A stretch of DNA of 33,293 nucleotides from Bacteroidota bacterium. Lineage in GTDB: Bacteria > Bacteroidota > Bacteroidia > Chitinophagales > Chitinophagaceae. The notes beneath the pieces are model-generated. The model was not told where the DNA came from, searched no databases, and saw only the letters and a program-made list of their open reading frames with translations. The DNA is taken from contig PSRA01000248.1 in assembly GCA_003175695.1 (NCBI GenBank), positions 1-33,293 on the forward strand, given 5' to 3'. The position numbers were made by a program, and so were the translations under genes. Positions 16,028 to 22,350 of this stretch are shown here, piece by piece; the stretch's first letter is position 1, and each line of letters begins with the position of its first letter.

Positions 16028-16035
16028 TAAATTTG
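16028..16035 (+). promoter_or_regulatory. Candidate -7 element for the small Tudor-like gene
   Basis: TAAATTTG matches TAnnTTTG exactly, 14 nt before the ATG at 16050; no convincing -33 TTTG at the right distance. It is embedded in an inverted repeat GCATAAA (16025-16031) / TTTATGC (16042-16048) that ends just before the start codon. Confidence 0.45.
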
Positions 16036-16049
16036 AAAAACTTTATGCA

Positions 16050-16265
16050 ATGAAAACGAAATTCTCAATAGGTGACCATGTAAAATGGAATTCTGAAGCC
16101 GGGATTGTCTCCGGCAAAATCATCAAAATACACGTGAAGGATTTCGACTATAAGGGGTACACCCATCATGCAACCAAGGAAGATCCACAATATGAGATCA
16201 GGAGCGACAAATCAGACCATATAGCTTCCCACAAAGGATCTGCATTGACAAAAATCAAATTTTAA
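16050..16265 (+). CDS. Hva1/Tudor-domain small protein (DUF2945 family)
   Basis: A 71-residue basic protein, MKTKFSIGDHVKWNSEAGIVSGKIIKI, continuing with HATKEDPQYEIRSDKSDHIASHKGSALTKI. The pattern GDxVxWNSEAG...G.I...DP.YEI.SD.....HKG..L is that of the Hva1-Tudor family (PF11160). The family is small, widespread in bacteria and fungi, and has no firmly known function; the SH3-like fold suggests a nucleic-acid or peptide interaction. Its TAA stop shares the palindrome TTAA with the stop of the convergent hydrolase gene, a 4-nt tail-to-tail overlap. Confidence 0.85.
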   Translation: MKTKFSIGDHVKWNSEAGIVSGKIIKIHVKDFDYKGYTHHATKEDPQYEIRSDKSDHIASHKGSALTKIKF

Positions 16266-16939
16266 TTTGTTGCCGCTTGCTGCGATTTGGCAACGAGTTC
16301 CAATTGCTCTTTCAACCAATTGTTTATTTCAACGTATCTGTTGACGACCATGGCATGTCCACCACGTTTGACAATTTTAGTCGGTTTGGTGTAACGAATC
16401 GGCAATACCCGGTCCCAGGTTCCGTGAATGTGTGCATAAGGGTTAGGGAAGGTTTCATTTTTCCACTCTGCGACAGCTTTCATCCCCCATCGAATAAAAG
16501 CCGCATCTGTGTCTTTCAGCATGTCCTGAATCAATTTCACATCGGCATACGACATCACCGAAAGAACTCTCTTTGCCAAAGCAGTTGATTTTAAAAATCC
16601 GATTGGTATTATTTTAAGAATGTTCAATTTGTTCACCAAGCGGATATAAGGAGGTAAATGAGAGGCAACAGGTACGCTCGAAATTAGCAGCGTGAAGGAG
16701 GGCTTCAGTCTTTTGCTCAGCTCTGAAGCAATCATTCCCCCCAACGATAAGCCTGCGACAACATATGGAGAGCTCTGGTCTATTTTTTCAGCCATTCTTA
16801 TGGCATAGTCAGCTAATGTTTCATTTTTTTGTGCCGACAGCCAGTCGAAATACACACCTTCAAATCCCTCCGGTAATTGGATATATTTGAAAATTCTTTT
16901 ATCGGCACCCAATCCACTTATAAAATAAACTTTCATCAT
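16262..16939 (-). CDS. Alpha/beta hydrolase
   Basis: From the ATG at 16939 the product has 225 residues (MMKVYFISGLGADKRIFKYI); a TTG-or-upstream reading to 16963 adds eight residues that do not look like part of the fold. The ATG at 16936 is also possible. The nucleophile elbow is GLSLGG and the C-terminal His lies in KRGGHAMVVNRYVEI; IHGTWDRVLPI supplies the acid-region pattern (HG..D...P). No signal peptide, so cytoplasmic. Substrate unknown. It is divergent from the cystathionine beta-synthase gene with only 57 nt between start codons, so the two promoters must lie very close together. Confidence 0.85.
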   Translation of the reverse strand: MMKVYFISGLGADKRIFKYIQLPEGFEGVYFDWLSAQKNETLADYAIRMAEKIDQSSPYVVAGLSLGGMIASELSKRLKPSFTLLISSVPVASHLPPYIRLVNKLNILKIIPIGFLKSTALAKRVLSVMSYADVKLIQDMLKDTDAAFIRWGMKAVAEWKNETFPNPYAHIHGTWDRVLPIRYTKPTKIVKRGGHAMVVNRYVEINNWLKEQLELVAKSQQAATN

Positions 16940-16973
16940 GTTAAGGTATACCTGCCTTCTCAATACAAAAATG

Positions 16974-16981
16974 TAAATTTG
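16974..16981 (+). promoter_or_regulatory. Candidate -7 element for cystathionine beta-synthase gene
   Basis: TAAATTTG fits TAnnTTTG and ends 15 nt before ATG 16997, supporting that start over the earlier in-frame ATG at 16877, which lies inside the divergent hydrolase gene. The -33 element is not convincing. Confidence 0.5.
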
Positions 16982-16996
16982 CGGAATAATCAGGCT

Positions 16997-18358
16997 ATGG
17001 ATATTAAAAATAATATTCTCGACACAATTGGCAATACTCCTCTTATCCGGCTTAATAAAATAACAAGGGATCTGCCCTGCACGGTTCTGGCCAAAGTAGA
17101 GTATTTCAATCCGGGAAATTCAGTAAAAGACAGGATGGCACTTAAAATGATCGAAGTGGCAGAGCAGGAAGGTAAACTTAAACCGGGAGGAACAATAATT
17201 GAAGGAACAAGCGGTAATACTGGAATGGGCCTGGCCCTGGCAGCATGTGTCAAGGGATACAAATGCATTTTTGCAACTACCGACAAGCAGTCCAAAGAGA
17301 AAATGGATATTCTGAAGGCTGTTGGCGCGGAGGTGATCGTCTGCCCAACTAACGTTGAGCCGGATGATCCGAGAAGTTACTATTCGATTGCGGCCCGCCT
17401 GGCAAAAGAAATTCCCAATTCCTTTCATTGTAATCAATACGATAACCTTGCAAACAGGTTGGCACACTACGAAAGTACCGGCCCTGAAATTTGGAAACAG
17501 ACGGACGGAAAAATTACCCACCTGGTTTGCACCGCCGGAACCGGTGGCACTGTCACGGGTACGGGCATGTTCCTAAGGGAAAAAAATCCCGCCATTCAAA
17601 TATGGGCGATTGATGTCTATGGTTCACTCCTCACTAAATTTTTCCGCACAGGCGAAGTAGACATGAAAGAAGTGCATCCCTATATTTCAGAGGGTTTTGG
17701 CGAAGACTTTGTGCCGAAGAATTATGATATGCAGTACATTGATTATTTTGAACAGGTCACTGATAAGGACGGCGCCATTATGGCAAGAAGGCTGGCTAAG
17801 GAAGAAGGCTTGTTTTGCGGATACAGTGCGGGAAGTTGTTTACAAGGTCTCTGGCAATTGAGATCTAAACTAAAAAAGGATGATCTTGTCGTTTGCATAT
17901 TGCATGATCACGGCAGCCGGTATGTTGGAAAAATTTATAATGACCAATGGATGATGGAGAGAGGATTTTTGGATGTGAAGACTTTTCGAGACATCGTTAA
18001 CAGTAGGGAAACAAAAAAATTAGTCACCATTGACCCGAATTATACGGTGGGAGAAGCGGTAGATCTGATGAAGCAATTCAACATTGAAAATATTCCCGTA
18101 TTGAGGAATGGCGACCTTGTCGGAGCAATAAGCGAAAGCGGATTATTCACGAAAATGTTCTCTAATGGACAAGACATCAGACAAAAAAAGGTTCAGGAAG
18201 TACTAGAGCCTGCATATCCTATTGTTGCTTTTGACACGCCTGTAGAAAGAATCACCTCCCTCATCACCAAGGAAAATGGAGCCGTACTCGCAAAAGATGA
18301 TAGTGGCGACTTTCACATTGTTACGAAATATGACGTCATACAGTCTCTGCGCAATTGA
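16997..18358 (+). CDS. Cystathionine beta-synthase (PLP domain plus CBS pair)
   Basis: A 453-residue protein. Residues 1 to about 320 are a fold-type II PLP enzyme of the cysteine synthase superfamily: DTIGNTPLIRLNKI, YFNPGNSVKDRM with Lys44 as PLP lysine, EGTSGNTGMGLALAA, and the Gly-rich phosphate loop TAGTGGTVTGTGMFL. The C-terminal 120 residues form two CBS domains (IDPNYTVGEAVDLMKQFNIENIPVLRNGDLVGAISESGL and a second copy after PIVAFDTPVERITSLI). This architecture, as opposed to stand-alone CysK, points to cystathionine beta-synthase, which joins serine and homocysteine. Cysteine synthase or H2S-producing activity is possible. CBS domains may bind an adenosyl ligand such as S-adenosylmethionine. 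The next gene is 684 nt away, so it appears monocistronic. Confidence 0.9.
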   Translation: MDIKNNILDTIGNTPLIRLNKITRDLPCTVLAKVEYFNPGNSVKDRMALKMIEVAEQEGKLKPGGTIIEGTSGNTGMGLALAACVKGYKCIFATTDKQSKEKMDILKAVGAEVIVCPTNVEPDDPRSYYSIAARLAKEIPNSFHCNQYDNLANRLAHYESTGPEIWKQTDGKITHLVCTAGTGGTVTGTGMFLREKNPAIQIWAIDVYGSLLTKFFRTGEVDMKEVHPYISEGFGEDFVPKNYDMQYIDYFEQVTDKDGAIMARRLAKEEGLFCGYSAGSCLQGLWQLRSKLKKDDLVVCILHDHGSRYVGKIYNDQWMMERGFLDVKTFRDIVNSRETKKLVTIDPNYTVGEAVDLMKQFNIENIPVLRNGDLVGAISESGLFTKMFSNGQDIRQKKVQEVLEPAYPIVAFDTPVERITSLITKENGAVLAKDDSGDFHIVTKYDVIQSLRN

Positions 18359-18405
18359 GCATTTACTTCCACATTTTGATTCAATGACACAGTTCATGTT
18401 GCATT

Positions 18406-18453
18406 TGCGTCTCGTATTTTTACGAAACTGATATTGAAGTTTTACGAGACGCA
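18406..18453. repeat. Perfect 11-bp inverted repeat downstream of cystathionine beta-synthase
   Basis: TGCGTCTCGTA (18406-18416) and TACGAGACGCA (18443-18453) are exact reverse complements around a 26-nt AT-rich spacer. It starts about 50 nt after the CBS gene stop. It could be a 3' end stem-loop, but lacks a trailing T-run, or a binding site for a dimeric protein. Confidence 0.6.
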
Positions 18454-18582
18454 TTGTAATTTCTGCAATCAAAAACTAAGGCAAAACATCTATTGTTTAT
18501 GATATATAGGAAATCTATTTTTGATTCAGAAGTTGATTGATGCAATCAATCACCCAATGTCCTAAAACCGAAACCGATCCTA

Positions 18583-18769
18583 ATCCAATATCTAAGAAAT
18601 TCCAGGTGGAAATCCGATATCAGTCAACTTCATTTTTTCTTCTTTACCACAGACCTTCTATCCTTCGAAATCCAACATCCTGATTAACCGGTCAGTATCC
18701 TACGAAATCTAGTTTTAAAATCCAGGTTCTTGACAAACCATTAGGCAGTATCCAATATCTGACAAACCA
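18583..18769. repeat. Degenerate short-word repeat cluster
   Basis: Several words recur exactly: ATCCAATATCT at 18583 and 18750, CAGTATCC at 18693 and 18746, GACAAACCA at 18732 and 18761, GAAATCC at 18609 and 18667. Spacing is irregular and the units vary, so this is not a CRISPR or a simple tandem array. It resembles ATCC-rich low-complexity intergenic sequence that I associate with some Bacteroidota genomes. Confidence 0.55.
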
Positions 18770-19042
18770 CTGCTTAACTCCATATCCTCCTGTTAGATCA
18801 ATGTGCTCTGATTATAACATTATTTAGCAGGAGGTTCCTGGTGGTGGTGAGATAGGACAACGTCCTCCGGCATTCAAATTCTTAAGATAACTCCACTTCC
18901 ATACGCTATTGATAATTAATAAAATAGAGAGCTTGACTAATGTAAAATTTTCACAGACAATTCCTTCATTCTTACACGGCATAACAATTCTCTTATCTTC
19001 AATTCCCCCAGCCATACTAAATTGCAACAAAGCAGGAGGCGG

Positions 19043-19831
19043 ATGCAAGCTTTTCAGGATCAATTGAACAGGACGATTTACCTGAAACATAGACCGACAA
19101 GAATCGTTTCTCTCGTTCCTTCCCAAACAGAATTATTGTATGATCTAGGACTCGATCATGAAATTGTCGGCATCACGGATTACTGTGTCCGTCCGAAACA
19201 TTGGAAATATCCAAAATCTAAATTAGGCGGAACAAAAAAGCTACACTTACCCGCCATTCACAAGCTTAATCCAGACCTCATTATTGCCAATAAGGAGGAA
19301 AACGACAAGGAACAAATTGAGGCCCTGGTTGGGCATTATCCGGTATGGATAAGTGATATCAGGCATATCGCCGACGCCTGCCAAATGATAGAGACCGTTG
19401 CGGTAATTACAGGCAAGCAGGAGATAGCCAGGAATATGATTGGTGAAATACGAAAGAGTTTTGAACAGCTTGCGCGACTGAAAAAAACTAGAAAAGAGGC
19501 CGCCTATTTTATTTGGAGAAAACCCTATATGGTGGCAGGTGGTGATACATTCATAAGTGCGATGATGGACTATTGTGGATTTAATAATTACTTTACCCAT
19601 CATTCCCGTTACCCTATTGTAAGCGATGTTCATTCTCTTGCAGGTTGCGAAGTGATTCTTCTTTCGTCTGAGCCTTTCCCTTTTCAACAAAAACATATTG
19701 AAGAACTAAGCTTCTTCCTTCCAACTGCAAAATTCAAATTGGTAGATGGAGAAATGTTTAGCTGGTATGGAAGCAGGCTCCTCCAGGCACCTGCTTACTT
19801 TAGGAAGCTGATTAAGGAAATGCAACAATAA
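19043..19831 (+). CDS. Periplasmic-binding-protein-like metal/cobalamin receptor without signal peptide
   Basis: A 262-residue protein from ATG 19043, which has AGGAGG 3 nt upstream. The longer frame starts with TTG at 19022. The sequence RPTRIVSLVPSQTELLYDLGLDHEIVGITDYCVRP, followed by GGTKKLHLPAIHKLNPDLIIANKEEN, is the helical-backbone metal receptor fold (PF01497) shared by BtuF and Fe-siderophore receptors. No signal peptide or lipobox is visible, unlike exported ABC transporter receptors, and no ABC permease or ATPase gene is nearby. It may therefore be a cytoplasmic ligand-binding protein, or have a wrongly inferred N-terminus. The next gene starts 37 nt downstream on the same strand. 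Confidence 0.78.
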   Translation: MQAFQDQLNRTIYLKHRPTRIVSLVPSQTELLYDLGLDHEIVGITDYCVRPKHWKYPKSKLGGTKKLHLPAIHKLNPDLIIANKEENDKEQIEALVGHYPVWISDIRHIADACQMIETVAVITGKQEIARNMIGEIRKSFEQLARLKKTRKEAAYFIWRKPYMVAGGDTFISAMMDYCGFNNYFTHHSRYPIVSDVHSLAGCEVILLSSEPFPFQQKHIEELSFFLPTAKFKLVDGEMFSWYGSRLLQAPAYFRKLIKEMQQ

Positions 19832-19868
19832 TATGTATTTTAGTTGATCGTTAATCCAACCTATTTCA

Positions 19869-20975
19869 ATGAGATTTGATCTGCAAAAAAATGCAGCTGA
19901 AACCAATGAGCCGGATAAGCCATCCAGGAAAAAACCCATCTTCCCCGTCATTGATCCTCTTCGAAATTACCTCAAGCATCATGGTCGCGAAGTAAAACAG
20001 CCGGTCTCCTACAATGACCTCCTGCATATTACTTATTCAGTGCCATTAAAGGATAAAAATGGGAAGGACACATTATGGGAGACCGTCTCTTATGATATGA
20101 AGCATTGGGATTTTATCAGGGAAGGATTGGTTAAAATGTATGCGATCCTGAAAACGGAAGGAGACCTCACTTTCACTAAACATCTCGATGTAGCCAGGAT
20201 AGATTATTGCAGCTTCGCCAATTCAAATCCATTTCGAATTCGCATAGTCAATAAATTCAATGATAACTATGATCATTACTATATAAAACTGGCGGATGCC
20301 TCGAGGATCTATGGACTCGAATTGGAGCATTTGCTCTCACCCAACCGGATTACTTATCTGACTTGCAATAACACGCTGGTGGAAGAACATATTCCAGGAA
20401 TTCCGGGTGATGTTTTCATTAAGCAATACCTGGATGAACCTCAGACAAACAGGATCCGCTTTGCCAAGGAATTTGTAAAATTCAATGAGCGATGTTTTGT
20501 CCGTCTGCTGGGAGATATGCGATCTTATAATTTTGTGGTGGACATCACACCGGATATTGAAGATTTTCAATATCGCATTCGCGCGATTGATTTTGACCAG
20601 CAATCCTATGAGGGAAGAAAAAATCTCTATCTGCCTCAATTTTTTAAAGAAAATTATCCGTTTGTAGATCTTTGTGTGCGATATCTTAACCGGGATTCTA
20701 TTGAGCAATACCAGACTGAGGAAAGAACGATGATGGCATTTCGCGTAGCATCTTCGCGTTTTCGGCTGATGGAATTGCTAAATATTATGTCCAAAGACAA
20801 AATTTCAACACCCGAAAAATTAGTTCAATTGAGATCTGGGCTTGCATCTCATTTTCATGCGGGCATTTTTAACAAATGCAATTCCATGGGGCAGTTAGTT
20901 AAACGGCAACTCAAACAAACACTTCAAAAGAATCTTTCTTTAATTCAAAAGAACCTGGGAAAATTTGAAGATTAG
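19869..20975 (+). CDS. Uncharacterised protein with kinase-like motifs
   Basis: A 368-residue protein I cannot name. The pattern resembles the protein-kinase-like/HipA/aminoglycoside-phosphotransferase fold: an N-lobe strand YYIKLADASR with a candidate ATP lysine (Lys140), helix Glu153 (YGLELEHLL), and a hinge-like VEEHIPGIPG (171-180). A catalytic-loop-like LLGDMRSYNFVV follows (Asp216, Asn221, reminiscent of HGDxxxxN), then a metal-motif-like IRAIDFDQQS (Asp241, Asp243). It has no signal peptide or transmembrane segment. The C-terminal 60 residues are basic and helical. It follows the metal-receptor-like gene by 37 nt and is probably co-transcribed. The fold is inferred from motif order alone; the substrate is unknown. 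Confidence 0.7.
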   Translation: MRFDLQKNAAETNEPDKPSRKKPIFPVIDPLRNYLKHHGREVKQPVSYNDLLHITYSVPLKDKNGKDTLWETVSYDMKHWDFIREGLVKMYAILKTEGDLTFTKHLDVARIDYCSFANSNPFRIRIVNKFNDNYDHYYIKLADASRIYGLELEHLLSPNRITYLTCNNTLVEEHIPGIPGDVFIKQYLDEPQTNRIRFAKEFVKFNERCFVRLLGDMRSYNFVVDITPDIEDFQYRIRAIDFDQQSYEGRKNLYLPQFFKENYPFVDLCVRYLNRDSIEQYQTEERTMMAFRVASSRFRLMELLNIMSKDKISTPEKLVQLRSGLASHFHAGIFNKCNSMGQLVKRQLKQTLQKNLSLIQKNLGKFED

Positions 20976-21018
20976 CCTACCTGAGACTTTCAAATTTCTA
21001 TTCCGCGCCACGCTGCTT

Positions 21019-21040
21019 CCTTTGCGTCTTTTCGTGAAAC
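21019..21040. repeat. Second copy of CCTTTGCGTCTTT intergenic motif
   Basis: CCTTTGCGTCTTTTCGTGAAAC is followed closely by the aldolase promoter. The same words, CCTTTGCGTCTTT and CGTGAAAC, occur in order at 14122-14156. This suggests a dispersed intergenic repeat family rather than chance. Confidence 0.5.
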
Positions 21041-21068
21041 ATCCCAAGAATCTGCGCCGAAAAAAGCC

Positions 21069-21076
21069 TATCTTTG
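21069..21076 (+). promoter_or_regulatory. Candidate -7 element for aldolase gene
   Basis: TATCTTTG matches TAnnTTTG and ends 39 nt before the ATG at 21116. The last three bases are the TTG that an ORF search takes as an earlier start, so that earlier start is unlikely. Confidence 0.5.
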
Positions 21077-21115
21077 CACTCATTTTTATTAATCCCAAAA
21101 TTTAAATTTCTGCAC

Positions 21116-22183
21116 ATGGGCAAATATAAACCCGGCGTACTTTTCGGTGATTCCCTGGAAGCTTTATACAAAGATGCTAAAGAAAATGAGTTTGCCTTAC
21201 CAGCGGTCAACGTTACGGGTACAAACACGATAAATGCTACCCTCGAAACTGCCGCCAGAGTTAATTCTCCCGTTATAATTCAGTTTTCTAATGGAGGAGC
21301 GCAGTTTGTTGCCGGCAAAGGAATGCCAAATGATAAATTGCAGGCAAATATTACCGGTGGTGTTTCTGGCGCTTTGCACGTTCACCAGGTAGCAAAATAT
21401 TACGGCGTTCCGGTGATTCTGCACACGGATCACGCTGCTAAGAAATGGTTACCCTGGGTAAGCGGATTATTGGACGCAGGTGAGCAGTACTATAAGGAGA
21501 AAAAACAACCCCTCTTTAGCTCGCATATGCTCGATCTTTCTGAAGAGCCAATTGAATATAATATCCAGACATCGGTTGAGTTTTTCAAAAGAATGCAGCC
21601 ATTAGGCATGGCAATTGAAATCGAACTGGGTGTAACGGGTGGAGAAGAAGATGGCATCGACAATAGCGGCGTTGAAAACGATAAATTGTATACGCAACCT
21701 CAGCACGTAGCTTATGCTTACAGAGAGTTGAGCAAAGTTGGCAGACTCTTTAGCGTAGCTGCTGCATTTGGAAATGTGCATGGTGTTTATAGTCCGGGCA
21801 ATGTTGAATTGCGGCCTATCATATTAAAGAACAGCCAGGATTATATTGAAAAAGAGCTGCAGACCATGACAAAGCCAGTTTACTTCGTTTTCCATGGCGG
21901 AAGCGGCTCACCTCAACATCAAATCCGCGAAGCCATAGGCTATGGAGCCATCAAGATGAATATAGACACTGATCTCCAATGGGCATTCTGGGAAGGCGTG
22001 TTGGCCTATTACAAGAAGAATGAAGCTTATTTGCAAGGTCAATTGGGCAACCCGGAAGGAAAAGACAAGCCAAACAAGAAATTCTACGACCCCAGAACAT
22101 GGTTGCGTAAAGGAGAAGAGAGCTTCAGCAAAAGATTGGAAGTTGCCTTCGAAGATCTTAACTGTATCAATAGGAACGCCTAA
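21116..22183 (+). CDS. fba: Class II fructose-bisphosphate aldolase
   Basis: Reversibly splits fructose-1,6-bisphosphate into dihydroxyacetone phosphate and glyceraldehyde-3-phosphate; zinc-dependent glycolytic and gluconeogenic enzyme, cytoplasmic. From ATG 21116 (MGKYKPGVLFGDSLEALYKD) it has 355 residues, close to E. coli FbaA at 359. Class IIA signatures are PVILHTDHAAKKWLPW with the zinc/catalytic His-Asp pair, EIELGVTGGEEDGIDN, FGNVHGVYSPGN, YFVFHGGSGS with the third zinc ligand region, and IKMNIDTDLQWAF. It is followed by a strong terminator and has its own -7 element, so it is probably monocistronic. Confidence 0.95.
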   Translation: MGKYKPGVLFGDSLEALYKDAKENEFALPAVNVTGTNTINATLETAARVNSPVIIQFSNGGAQFVAGKGMPNDKLQANITGGVSGALHVHQVAKYYGVPVILHTDHAAKKWLPWVSGLLDAGEQYYKEKKQPLFSSHMLDLSEEPIEYNIQTSVEFFKRMQPLGMAIEIELGVTGGEEDGIDNSGVENDKLYTQPQHVAYAYRELSKVGRLFSVAAAFGNVHGVYSPGNVELRPIILKNSQDYIEKELQTMTKPVYFVFHGGSGSPQHQIREAIGYGAIKMNIDTDLQWAFWEGVLAYYKKNEAYLQGQLGNPEGKDKPNKKFYDPRTWLRKGEESFSKRLEVAFEDLNCINRNA

Positions 22184-22222
22184 GACTCGACGGAGCCAAA
22201 TTTCTAAAATAAACGAACAGCA

Positions 22223-22253
22223 AGTCCCGCCGCAGGCGGGGCTTTTTATTTTT
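22223..22253 (+). terminator. Rho-independent terminator of the aldolase gene
   Basis: Stem AGTCCCGCC (22223-22231) / GGCGGGGCT (22235-22243), nine pairs with one G-U, loop GCA, then TTTTTATTTTT. It begins 39 nt after the aldolase stop codon. A classic intrinsic terminator. Confidence 0.92.
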
Positions 22254-22350
22254 ACACGGACGAAAGATCCCTGGTTCCACTTATATAATTAGCATTTATG
22301 AATAGCTCCTCTTTGCTACCTTCAAGTGTCAATTTTAATTTTTACCAGGT

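Larger units (their letters stand above)
18359..19042. other. Gene-poor interval of 684 nt
   Basis: No gene can be supported. It holds the 11-bp inverted repeat (18406-18453), an AT-rich stretch with degenerate short repeats (about 18583-18769), and a minus-strand frame (18824-19015) ending in a Gly-Gly, Cys- and Pro-rich tail, discussed as a weak peptide candidate. Base composition is AT-rich and stop-dense in the other frames. Confidence 0.7.

Noticed and set aside
16877..16996. N-terminal 40-residue extension of cystathionine beta-synthase
   Set aside because: It overlaps the divergent hydrolase coding region and the -7 element at 16974; family proteins start near MDIKNNILDTIGNTP.
18583..18769. 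Possible CRISPR array
   Set aside because: Repeats are 7-11 nt, irregularly spaced and different from each other; no cas genes nearby.
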